Source: an uncultured Fodinibius sp. (GTDB lineage: Bacteria > Bacteroidota > Rhodothermia > Balneolales > Balneolaceae). From it: a DNA stretch of 48,255 nt. Of this stretch, positions 1 through 8,099 are shown one piece after another. How positions within the stretch are numbered: the stretch's first letter is position 1; each line of letters begins with the position of its first letter. The notes beneath the pieces are model-generated. The model searched no databases, was not told where the DNA came from, and was given only the letters and a program-made list of their open reading frames with translations. The position numbers and the translations under genes are program-made. The stretch covers positions 1 to 48,255 of the forward strand of contig CAJXOG010000012.1 of the NCBI GenBank assembly GCA_913057775.1. The letters run 5' to 3'.

Positions 1-2
1 TC

Positions 3-416
3 AATTTTGTAAGGGAAAATCCCAACTATTTTAATGCTTTCATGTACTATGAGTCGCTCAGCGATGTTAAAGAGCTTAAAAACAGCAAACATGCAGAGAA
101 ATGTGAGGAAAACAGAAGAGAGGCGTTGAATTTTATGATACGGGCGCTTCAAATCGGGATGCAGGATGGAACGGTAAACGACAGTTATAATCCTAAAGAG
201 TTGGCGGTAGTGATACTGTCGAGTACGCGCGGGATTACCGCAATGAGTCATATGCACGGAACAGGATATCATTTTGAGATGTTGGATGAAATGGAACTTT
301 CGGTAGATACACTATTTGAAAACTTTTTAAAGTTAGTTGGAACCGGAATTGCCAGTGAGAATGCTCGAAAACGTTGGATGACTGACAGTCAGAATTTTGA
401 AACAAATGGTAATTAA
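3..416 (+). CDS. TetR/AcrR-family transcriptional regulator, C-terminal part (cut by window edge)
   Basis: The reading frame is open from base 3, so the gene starts outside the window and its N-terminal helix-turn-helix is not visible. What remains (about 138 residues) is helical and resembles the ligand-binding domain of TetR-type regulators: a helical stretch rich in Lys/Glu, then IRALQIGMQDG, a helix around ELAVVILSSTRGI, and a final helix around SVDTLFENFLKLV. The family assignment rests on this helical pattern and on context. The next three genes encode a complete RND efflux pump, and TetR repressors commonly head such operons and bind the pump's substrates. The stop at 414-416 lies 67 bases before the preferred start of the TolC gene, so co-transcription is likely. 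The internal ATG at 42 is probably not the start, because the frame continues upstream with similar composition. Confidence 0.7.
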   Translation, partial: NFVRENPNYFNAFMYYESLSDVKELKNSKHAEKCEENRREALNFMIRALQIGMQDGTVNDSYNPKELAVVILSSTRGITAMSHMHGTGYHFEMLDEMELSVDTLFENFLKLVGTGIASENARKRWMTDSQNFETNGN

Positions 417-483
417 GTGCGTAAGAATGAGTCTTAAAATGAACCATGTTAAAAAGAATACATCCGGAAAAGCCCAACTACTT

Positions 484-1992
484 ATGAATCATATTTCTTC
501 TTACATAGGGGGATTTTTAAGGAAGGTAGGTTCTCTGGCTTTTTTGATGATGCTTTTAATATCAATGCCCATAAAAGCCCAGCAAATTGATACGACTTCG
601 ACTTCAAAAATTCTTGAAGAGAATAATTCATTAGCACTTACTGAAGCTATAAAAGTTGCGCTGGCCAATAACTCTGAGATAAAGCGTTCTCTTTTTGATC
701 TTAAAATTGCTGATGAAGAGGTAGCAAAAGCGTGGAGTTCTGTACTTCCTGATGTGACCGCTACAGCAGGATACACCAGAAATTTAGAACTTCCGGTGTT
801 CTTTTTTCCTCAGAATCCCAACGATCCCAATTCACCTTTACGGGCGATTCCCGTGGGAGAAGATAATAATTGGCAGGGTAATCTTTCGGTTGAGCAAACC
901 CTGTTTCGGGGAGAAGCTTTTGTTGGGATAAGCAGTTCCAAAGTATTTAAAGAGGCACAGGCTGAAAATCTTAGAGCTACAACCCAGCAGATTGTTACTC
1001 AAACTCGTTTGGCTTACTACAATGTGCTGGTAGCCAAAGAACAGTTACGATTGCAGCAAGCTACGGTAAATCGTTTGAAAGAAAATCTAAAAGAAAATAA
1101 GGCACGTCTAAAAGCTGGACTGATTGATGAATACGCGGTTTTACAGGTGGAAGTTCAGCTGAAAAATCAGGAACCACAGTTGTCTGAGGCAAGGTATGCA
1201 GTGCAGCAGGCCTATCGCGAGCTCAAGATCGTACTTGGTGTACCTTTAAGCGTGAATTTTTCTGTGCAAGGTGATTTGAATGCCTTTGATGTTACAGCTC
1301 AGAAAGTCTCAAATGAAACCAACAAGAATATTAAACGGGTCGATAATATGACGCCCTACCAGTTCAATAAACAATCTGATATGGTAGATGTGGCGACTGA
1401 TTTAAGAGGCGATATTCGAATTATTGAGACTCAGAATCAGCTTAAAAATAGAGAAATAAAGGCTATAAAAAGTCGCTTTTTACCCTCTCTTACTGCTTCA
1501 TATAACTTAGGATGGAGAGCAGAGGAGCCCGGAACTCCTACGTTCTTTGGGAATGATAGACGACGTGTAAGAACACAAACATTTGGTCTGAATTTATCGA
1601 TACCCATCTTTCAAGGATTTGAGCGAACCGCGAATCTGGATATTGCACAGATTGAAAAGAAAGATCTGGAAGAGCAAGAAAGAGCTGCCATCCGATCGGC
1701 TAAGAATGAAATACAGTCTGCTAAAGAATCACTAAATCAAGCGATAGAAACAGCTCCGGTGCGTCAACAAGCATTGGAATTGGCTCGTGAAGGATATCAG
1801 CGAGCACAAGCCCGGCTTGAAAATGGGTTGGGTTCGCAGTTGGATGTTACGAATGCTGAATTGCAGCTTCGAGAAGCTGAAGCAAATTATGCACGAATGG
1901 TATTCAATTATTTGTCGGCCAAAGCACAGTATGACCAGGCTATTGGTATGGTGCCATTTGTAGATAACGATAAACCCTCATTAAACGAGTAA
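484..1992 (+). CDS. TolC-family outer-membrane efflux channel
   Basis: Outer-membrane factor of a tripartite RND efflux system; TolC-type proteins form a trimeric barrel-plus-periplasmic-tunnel exit duct. From the ATG at 484 the protein has about 502 residues with a clear signal peptide (hydrophobic SLAFLMMLLISMPI, then KAQ before the likely cleavage site). Two homologous halves of long amphipathic helices follow, with typical OEP features such as LTEAIKVALANN near the N terminus, LFRGEAFVG, LSIPIFQGFERTANL and LGSQLDVTNAEL. The frame also offers TTG 397 and ATGs at 406, 427 and 439, but these put up to 29 residues in front of the signal peptide. I prefer 484, which has a GGAAAA stretch about ten bases upstream. 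It lies in an operon with the adaptor (23-base gap) and pump downstream. Confidence 0.9.
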   Translation: MNHISSYIGGFLRKVGSLAFLMMLLISMPIKAQQIDTTSTSKILEENNSLALTEAIKVALANNSEIKRSLFDLKIADEEVAKAWSSVLPDVTATAGYTRNLELPVFFFPQNPNDPNSPLRAIPVGEDNNWQGNLSVEQTLFRGEAFVGISSSKVFKEAQAENLRATTQQIVTQTRLAYYNVLVAKEQLRLQQATVNRLKENLKENKARLKAGLIDEYAVLQVEVQLKNQEPQLSEARYAVQQAYRELKIVLGVPLSVNFSVQGDLNAFDVTAQKVSNETNKNIKRVDNMTPYQFNKQSDMVDVATDLRGDIRIIETQNQLKNREIKAIKSRFLPSLTASYNLGWRAEEPGTPTFFGNDRRRVRTQTFGLNLSIPIFQGFERTANLDIAQIEKKDLEEQERAAIRSAKNEIQSAKESLNQAIETAPVRQQALELAREGYQRAQARLENGLGSQLDVTNAELQLREAEANYARMVFNYLSAKAQYDQAIGMVPFVDNDKPSLNE

Positions 1993-2015
1993 ACCAAGTT
2001 TTAGAACTGAATATT

Positions 2016-3098
2016 ATGATTAAGCGATTGATTCTCACAGGAATTTTAGGTCTCATTTTGTTTGCGGGCTGCTCTGAAGAGCAGCAATCTGCTCAGGAAG
2101 AGTTGGTAAAAACGGTTAATGTTGAGACAAATGAAATTCAAAAGCAACCTTTTGAACGGTATCTAAAACTGGTAGGAACCGTTGAGGCACCCAATGATGT
2201 ACGTATTTCTGCCGAAGTTTCCGGCCGTATCGAGAAATATTTTGTAGAGACCGGCGATGATGTGAAGCAGGGAGAACCGATCCTGAAGATTGATGATTCC
2301 CAGCTGATTCGCGAGCGGGAGCGATTGGAAGCGGTAACTGCACAAGCCAAAGAAAACTATGAACGACTGAAGCGATTGTATGAGCAGGATAGCGTTGGTT
2401 CAGAGATCGATTACTTAAATGCCAAATATAATTATGAGCAGAACAAAGCTTCGCTTGAGGCAGTAAAAGTAAATATCAATAAGACAACCGTTAAGGCACC
2501 TTTTGATGCAACAGTTGAAAATATTCTGTTGGAACAGGGAGAAATGGCAACGCCCGGAGCTGTGCTAGTACGATTGATTGGAACTAAAAATCTAAAAATT
2601 TCAACTGGCGTACCGTCGATCTATTCGGATGTAGTAAAAAGAGGAGATATGGCCCAAATATGGTTTGATTTTCAACAGGCCGATACACTGCAGTTGCCTA
2701 TTTCATTTGTGGGTAAAAGCATAAGTCCACAGGCACGAACATTTGAAGTTGAGGTAAAGTTGCCCCCTGAAGCGTCTGATTACAAGGTAGACATGATTGC
2801 CAATTTGATGATTCGAACGTTGGAAACGGATGAATCGGTTATTATTGGAGAAGAATTTGTCTACCAAAATGACGGACAAAATGTAGTGTATATAGTTTCC
2901 GAGGGTGCAGCAGGAAAGAAAGTTGCTAAGATGAGACCGGTACAACTTGGAGCGAGCTACAAAAACGAGGTTGTCATTGAGAGCGGGCTAACGTCTGGAG
3001 ATCAACTGATTACGGTGGGTTCATCCTTTTTACAAGACAGTATGCGTATAACCATCGTTGAGTCGCGTGAAAGTAGAATTGCAGAAAAGAATTTGTAG
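2016..3098 (+). CDS. RND efflux periplasmic adaptor (membrane fusion protein, HlyD family), lipoprotein
   Basis: Adaptor linking the inner-membrane pump to the TolC channel. The 360-residue protein starts with a lipoprotein signal (hydrophobic segment to residue 16, then AGC with Cys19). The order of parts is that of an MFP. A beta/lipoyl half carries VRISAEVSGRIEKYFVETGD (about residues 62-81). A helical hairpin covers about 95-150. The second lipoyl half contains VKAPFDATVENILLEQGE. A beta-barrel (about 190-270) and a membrane-proximal domain (about 275-345) follow. The length is normal for the family. It sits 23 bases after the TolC gene and 11 bases before the pump gene, so the three are one transcription unit. 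The substrate cannot be read from sequence. Confidence 0.92.
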   Translation: MIKRLILTGILGLILFAGCSEEQQSAQEELVKTVNVETNEIQKQPFERYLKLVGTVEAPNDVRISAEVSGRIEKYFVETGDDVKQGEPILKIDDSQLIRERERLEAVTAQAKENYERLKRLYEQDSVGSEIDYLNAKYNYEQNKASLEAVKVNINKTTVKAPFDATVENILLEQGEMATPGAVLVRLIGTKNLKISTGVPSIYSDVVKRGDMAQIWFDFQQADTLQLPISFVGKSISPQARTFEVEVKLPPEASDYKVDMIANLMIRTLETDESVIIGEEFVYQNDGQNVVYIVSEGAAGKKVAKMRPVQLGASYKNEVVIESGLTSGDQLITVGSSFLQDSMRITIVESRESRIAEKNL

Positions 3099-3109
3099 GA
3101 TAAATAAGA

Positions 3110-6100
3110 ATGGACAACGAAGAAATTACAGAAAGTAGTTTGACCGGTAATGGAAAGGGAGGCTCAGAGAAGCAGAAAGAGTTCTGGTTTTCTTCATTTT
3201 CCATAGATAATCGCATTAGCGTGCTGGTATTGGTTTTACTGATTGCGATTATGGGCATTCAATCATATATCAATATTCCCAAAGAGTCATCCCCGGATAT
3301 CACCATCCCAAACATTATGGTGATTACTACCTATCCTGGCGTTTCGCCCGAGGATATGGAGAGCCTGATAACACGTAAGCTCGAAGAAGAGTTGAGTGGC
3401 ATTTCTGATATTAAGGAGATGAATTCTACCAGCGCCGAAGGGTATTCAAATATTAACCTGGAATTTAATTCGGATGTTAATATTGATGATGCACTTCAAA
3501 AGGTGCGGGAAAAAGTGGATCTGGCCAAGCCGGAACTCCCTACAGAGGCTGAAGATCCTATAATACAGGAAATCAATTTTTCGGAATTTCCTATCATGCA
3601 GGTCAATATCTCAGGGCAGTATGGGTTGGTACAACTCAAGGAAATAGCTGAGGATTTACAGGATCAAATTGAGGCAGTACCATCAGTGTTAGAGGTGAAT
3701 CTGGCAGGTGGATTGGAACGAGAGGTAAAAGTAGATGTGAACCTCCCAAAGCTTAAATATTATGGACTCAGTTTTGGCGATATTATCGCCGCCATACAGC
3801 AGGAAAATATAACTGTACCCGGTGGGAACATTGAGGTTGGCATTAAGAAATTTTTATTGCGGGTTCCTGGTGAGTTCGAGTCGGTATCACCTATCGAAGA
3901 TATCGTGATTGATGCTCCCGACGATAAGCCTATTTATATTCGTGATGTTGCAAATGTTCAGTTTGGATTTAAGGAACGTGAAACCTATGCCGAGCTTAAT
4001 GATGACCCGGTAATTTCGCTTTCTGTTGTTAAGCGTAGTGGTGAAAATATTTTGGAAACTTCTTCCGCTGTAAAATCTATCCTTGCCGAGGAGATACCAA
4101 CTTTGCCACCGACAACAAATTATGAAATAACATCTGACCAGAGTAAGGATATTAATTCTATGGTTAGCAGCCTCGAGAATAACATTATCTCTGGGTTGTT
4201 GTTAGTGATAGGCGTATTGTTGTTTTTCCTTGGTATTCGCAATGCTTCCTTTGTGGGTATTGCAATTCCCATGTCGATGTTTTTGTCATTTATCATTATT
4301 GCTGCGTTAGGCATGACGATGAATATGATTGTCTTGTTTTCTCTCATTCTTGCCCTGGGTATGCTGGTGGATAATGCTATAGTAGTTGTAGAAAATATTT
4401 ACCGCTATTTGGAAGAAGGATATGATAACTTCACGGCAGCTAAGAAGGGTACTGCAGAAGTAGCCATTCCTATTATTTCGGGTACACTGACCACTTTAGG
4501 GGCCTTTTTCCCCTTGTTGTTTTGGCCAGGTATCACCGGGGAATTTATGGGTTATCTACCTCAGACATTAATAATCACTCTTAGTAGCTCGCTGTTTGTG
4601 GCATTAGTTATTAACCCAGTTCTATGTGCCCTGTTTATGAATCTTGACCAAGAGAACAGCTCTGATCGGCCTAAGATGACTGATAAAGGGCGGTTGTTTA
4701 TGGTGGGGGCAGCTCTTGTCCTACTGTTAATTGGATTGATTAACAGTGTACTGACTTGGTCTATGTTAATTATTGCTGGAATTTTACTGTGGTTGGCGAA
4801 CCGTTATATCATGAATCCTATAGGAGAATGGTGGCAAAAAGAAGGCCTTCCGAAACTACTGCAAAAGTATGAGACGACCTTGCGTTGGTCGCTTGATCAT
4901 GGTAAAAGTATCGTTGGAATTGCAGTACTTACGTTGATTTCCAGCTTCATATTTTTTGGAATTTTCAATCCCGGTGTTGAGTATTTTCCCGAAGGTATTC
5001 CTCCGGCACGGGCTTATGTTCAGATAGAGACACCGGTAGGAACAAATGTGGAATTTACGAAATCAGTGATGGATGAGTTGGAGCAAAAAGTCCCCAATAT
5101 TCCGAATAATGAGGATGTGGAATCGGTATTAAGTACAGCTGGCTCGGCTATCACATCGGGGCCGGGATCAAACCAAGGTAGTTCCTCCCACTTGGGAACA
5201 ATTGTGTTAAATTTTGTAGACTATCAAGAGCGAAAAGGTACATCGTTTGGAGCTATGGAGTATGCCCGGAATAATTTTTCGGAAGGTATTGCCGGAGCTG
5301 AAATCACAGTTGAAGAGGAGCAGCAGGGTCCTCCTTCAGGTAAGCCTATTAATCTGGAGATATCCGGAAAAGAGATGCCACAGCTGGAACGTATCTCAGA
5401 AGAAATTCTCACCATCATTGAAAACGACCCTGTATATAGTAAACTTGATGGGTTAGAGACGGATCTACCCGAACCGAGTCCGGAAATTCGCGTGGATATT
5501 GATCGAGAAAAAGCCGCTGTATACGGCCTGTCGACCCAAAGTATTGGTAATACAATTCGTCAAGCTATTAATGGGGTTGAAGCATCACAATATCGTGATG
5601 GAAAAGATGAGTATGATATAACCGTACGGCTTGATAAGAAGTTCCGCAATAATTTAAGTGCTCTACAAGACTTGAATATCGTAGGTGAAGAAGGCCGGCA
5701 GATCCCATTGTCGAGTGTTGCTTCCTGGGGTATTAAGGAAGGATTGGGCGGCATCAAGCATAAAGATCAGGAGCGAGTGGTAACGGTTATGGCTGATGTA
5801 CGATCCAGCTATAACGCCAACGCCGTGCTGCAGGAGGTGCAAACGGTATTGGACGATTATATCAGTAATCAAATGCCAACCGGCTATGATGCAAATTGGA
5901 CCGGTCAGCAGGAAGATCAGCAGGAGGCTATCGATTTTCTCTCAACAGCATTCTTGATTGCACTTTTCTTGATTGCATTTATCCTGGTGTCTCAATTTAA
6001 TTCTGTAAGCAAGCCATTTATTGTAATGACTTCGGTGATTATGTCTACCGCCGGCGTATTTTTCGGTTTGGTTATCTTTCAGATGCCATTTGTGATTATC

Positions 6101-6616
6101 ATGACCGGCATAGGTGTTATTTCGCTGGCCGGTGTGGTGGTGAATAATGCTATTGTAATGATTGATTACATTGATATTCTTCGCACCCGTGATAATATGC
6201 CGTTATACGATGCACTGGTACAGGGTGGAAAAGTACGTTTTCGGCCCGTTGTGCTTACAGCTTTAACGACTACATTGGGATTGGTTCCACTGGCAATTGG
6301 GTTTAATCTCGATTTTATCACGCTCATCAATGCACCTGCTGAGTTTTTCACTAACATAGGAGAATATTTATACTGGGGCGGTGAACAAGCGGCCTGGTGG
6401 GCCCCAATGGCCATAGCGGTAATTAATGGACTTATTTTCGCCACTTTCTTGACGCTTATTTTAGTACCGGTGCTGTACTATCTGTTCGAAAAAGGACGAC
6501 GGAAAGTAAACCTGTTCTTCTACAATGAGCGAAATCCGGGCATTATCGTTAAGGCTCCTGAGTCTAATGGAACTTCAAAACGTCATCATGATGCTGCCCC
6601 GAAAGTAAAATCCTAA
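3110..6616 (+). CDS. RND-family efflux pump, inner-membrane permease (extended, 1168 residues)
   Basis: Proton-driven RND transporter that exports substrates through the adaptor and TolC channel encoded just upstream. TM1 is near residues 35-55 and is followed by a porter domain. A block of transmembrane helices (about 355-520) carries the family motif GMLVDNAIVVVEN. A second porter domain and a TM7-12 block (about 940-1140) with GVVVNNAIVMIDYID follow. In AcrB-like pumps the TM4 motif usually has two Asp; here Asp421 is kept and the second position is Asn422, as in a subset of RND proteins. At 1168 residues it is longer than the usual ~1030-1050. Extra length comes from an added hydrophobic pair at about residues 527-570 and an insertion before the last helix (around FITLINAPAEFFTN). 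The last gene of the operon, it is followed by a terminator. Confidence 0.93.
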   Translation: MDNEEITESSLTGNGKGGSEKQKEFWFSSFSIDNRISVLVLVLLIAIMGIQSYINIPKESSPDITIPNIMVITTYPGVSPEDMESLITRKLEEELSGISDIKEMNSTSAEGYSNINLEFNSDVNIDDALQKVREKVDLAKPELPTEAEDPIIQEINFSEFPIMQVNISGQYGLVQLKEIAEDLQDQIEAVPSVLEVNLAGGLEREVKVDVNLPKLKYYGLSFGDIIAAIQQENITVPGGNIEVGIKKFLLRVPGEFESVSPIEDIVIDAPDDKPIYIRDVANVQFGFKERETYAELNDDPVISLSVVKRSGENILETSSAVKSILAEEIPTLPPTTNYEITSDQSKDINSMVSSLENNIISGLLLVIGVLLFFLGIRNASFVGIAIPMSMFLSFIIIAALGMTMNMIVLFSLILALGMLVDNAIVVVENIYRYLEEGYDNFTAAKKGTAEVAIPIISGTLTTLGAFFPLLFWPGITGEFMGYLPQTLIITLSSSLFVALVINPVLCALFMNLDQENSSDRPKMTDKGRLFMVGAALVLLLIGLINSVLTWSMLIIAGILLWLANRYIMNPIGEWWQKEGLPKLLQKYETTLRWSLDHGKSIVGIAVLTLISSFIFFGIFNPGVEYFPEGIPPARAYVQIETPVGTNVEFTKSVMDELEQKVPNIPNNEDVESVLSTAGSAITSGPGSNQGSSSHLGTIVLNFVDYQERKGTSFGAMEYARNNFSEGIAGAEITVEEEQQGPPSGKPINLEISGKEMPQLERISEEILTIIENDPVYSKLDGLETDLPEPSPEIRVDIDREKAAVYGLSTQSIGNTIRQAINGVEASQYRDGKDEYDITVRLDKKFRNNLSALQDLNIVGEEGRQIPLSSVASWGIKEGLGGIKHKDQERVVTVMADVRSSYNANAVLQEVQTVLDDYISNQMPTGYDANWTGQQEDQQEAIDFLSTAFLIALFLIAFILVSQFNSVSKPFIVMTSVIMSTAGVFFGLVIFQMPFVIIMTGIGVISLAGVVVNNAIVMIDYIDILRTRDNMPLYDALVQGGKVRFRPVVLTALTTTLGLVPLAIGFNLDFITLINAPAEFFTNIGEYLYWGGEQAAWWAPMAIAVINGLIFATFLTLILVPVLYYLFEKGRRKVNLFFYNERNPGIIVKAPESNGTSKRHHDAAPKVKS

Positions 6617-6637
6617 GTTTTTGTAAAGTTTAAATAG

Positions 6638-6666
6638 CCCAGAAGGTAATTCTTCTGGGTTTTTTA
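6638..6666 (+). terminator. Rho-independent terminator after the RND operon
   Basis: An eight-base-pair stem (CCCAGAAG at 6638-6645 with CTTCTGGG at 6652-6659) and a six-base loop are followed at once by a run of six T. It lies 22 bases after the stop of the RND pump gene and closes that operon. Confidence 0.88.
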
Positions 6667-6715
6667 TTTCTTGTACTGTTTAAGGTTTTGGGATGACCTA
6701 CTCTGTAAAAAATGG

Positions 6716-6723
6716 TATCTTTG
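6716..6723 (+). promoter_or_regulatory. Possible Bacteroidota-type -7 box before the DUF4293 gene
   Basis: TATCTTTG matches the TAnnTTTG -7 consensus known for primary promoters of Bacteroidota. It lies about 40 bases upstream of the GTG start at 6763 and downstream of the terminator, so a new transcript is expected here. The nearest TTTG that could serve as the -33 element (6687-6690) is a few bases farther away than usual, so the call is tentative. Confidence 0.35.
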
Positions 6724-6762
6724 CCAATCGCAATTAAATGGAATAAAACTTTAGTTTGACTC

Positions 6763-7170
6763 GTGATACAACGGATTCAATCAGTGCTCCTTTTTTTAGC
6801 TTTTCTATTAAATGGAAGCGTTTTTTTTAACGCTCTCTACAGCCATGCCATGCACGATCCCCAGCAATGGTTAGGTTTAAGCTTTGCCATTATTTTAACC
6901 ATCGCTTCACTGGGATCACTTGGGGCAATCTTTCTATATAAAAATCGTGAAAATCACCAAAGGTGGGTAAGTGTCTTACTGCTTATTCAAATAATTGCCA
7001 TCGGTTTTGCAATAGGTATTTACATTTCACTGGGCGGCTTCGGTATGTTCCTATGGGATGAAACCATTGGTCTGGGATTATTAGTGCTGGCGCTAGGTGC
7101 TCAGCTGTACGCTCGCAAGAAGATCAAAGACGATATCGAATTGGTCAAATCCATGGACCGAATCCGGTAA
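6763..7170 (+). CDS. DUF4293-family four-helix membrane protein
   Basis: A 135-residue protein beginning MIQRIQSVLLFLAFLLNG, the typical N terminus of the DUF4293 family found across Bacteroidota. Four hydrophobic segments are visible (about residues 5-25, 38-58, 68-90 and 97-115), and the charged tail after YARKKIKDDIELVK should be cytoplasmic. The start is GTG; no ATG occurs in frame before the first membrane helix, and the family N terminus fits this start exactly. The function of the family is unknown. It is followed by the EamA transporter after 26 bases, with a second -7-like box between them. Confidence 0.8.
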   Translation: MIQRIQSVLLFLAFLLNGSVFFNALYSHAMHDPQQWLGLSFAIILTIASLGSLGAIFLYKNRENHQRWVSVLLLIQIIAIGFAIGIYISLGGFGMFLWDETIGLGLLVLALGAQLYARKKIKDDIELVKSMDRIR

Positions 7171-7184
7171 TATAATTTCAAATT

Positions 7185-7192
7185 TATCTTTG
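7185..7192 (+). promoter_or_regulatory. Possible -7 box immediately before the EamA transporter start
   Basis: A second exact TATCTTTG lies only four bases before the ATG at 7197. If active, transcription would start at or just after that ATG, giving a leaderless or internally started message. It may equally be chance in this A+T-rich gap. Confidence 0.2.
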
Positions 7193-7196
7193 TGAT

Positions 7197-8093
7197 ATGG
7201 CAGAGGAATATCCAAAAGTAAAAGTGCTGGCAGCCCTGCTGGTCGGATTAACCGCTTTTGGATTTGCTCCTATTCTGGTTCGTTTTGCTTCGGACACTTC
7301 CCCATTAGTGCTCGTGGTTTATCGCACCGTTTTTGCGGCGGCTATGCTGTTTCCCTTTTGGATTTGGCTGCGAAGTAGTGAGCAGCGTTCCGGCAAAGGC
7401 AAAGAGCGATTATGGATAGCGTTATCGGGCGTATGCCTTGGTTTACATTTTACCTTCTGGATTTCCTCCCTTTATTACACCTCTGTTGCTTCGGCATCGG
7501 TACTGGTAACGGTCCATCCCATTATCATGATCTTGGTTGAGCGCCTTTGGTATAAGCGCGGCTTTGCAAAAACAACGTGGATTGGAGTGCTGCTAGCATT
7601 TTCGGGGTCGGTACTGCTAGGAATATCCGATAGTCAGATAGAACAAGATTTTGCGGATCCGCTATTTGGTAACTTTCTTGCGTTGACGGCTGCCATTATT
7701 TTTGTTGTTTATCTTCTCATTGGCCAAAAAATCCGCAAAAAACGCGAATGGATAGATTATGTCTTTCCGGTATATTTTCATGCTGCTGCGGCCTGTGTCT
7801 TGGTAGCGATTGTGATGGATAAAAACTTGCTCGATATTTCCACAATAGGAATTTGGGCCGGGGCAGGATTGGCTTTTGGTCCGCAGATACTGGGGCACGG
7901 CTCTATGAACTACGCCGTTAAATATGTGTCTCCCACGTTGCTGTCGACACTTATATTAGTAGAGCCACTCTTGGCATCGGTATTGGCGTTTTTCCTATTT
8001 GCAGAGTTGCCTCCAATCACTTCAATATTAGCGATGGTTATCATACTGATTGGGGTGGGACTGACCTGGAGACGAAAACCCGAGGCAGAATAA
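7197..8093 (+). CDS. EamA/DMT-superfamily transporter (ten-helix)
   Basis: A 298-residue inner-membrane protein made of two five-helix EamA repeats. The first repeat begins at VGLTAFGFAPILVRFAS with the usual VYRTVFAAAML in helix 2. The second begins around LFGNFLALTAAIIFVVYLLIG, and its end shows the typical SPTLLSTLILVEPLLASVLAF before the last helices. Members of this drug/metabolite transporter superfamily export or import amino acids, nucleotides and other small metabolites; nothing here fixes the substrate. The gene ends six bases before the end of the convergent TonB receptor gene, with no terminator hairpin visible between them. Confidence 0.88.
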   Translation: MAEEYPKVKVLAALLVGLTAFGFAPILVRFASDTSPLVLVVYRTVFAAAMLFPFWIWLRSSEQRSGKGKERLWIALSGVCLGLHFTFWISSLYYTSVASASVLVTVHPIIMILVERLWYKRGFAKTTWIGVLLAFSGSVLLGISDSQIEQDFADPLFGNFLALTAAIIFVVYLLIGQKIRKKREWIDYVFPVYFHAAAACVLVAIVMDKNLLDISTIGIWAGAGLAFGPQILGHGSMNYAVKYVSPTLLSTLILVEPLLASVLAFFLFAELPPITSILAMVIILIGVGLTWRRKPEAE

Positions 8094-8099
8094 GTGAAA

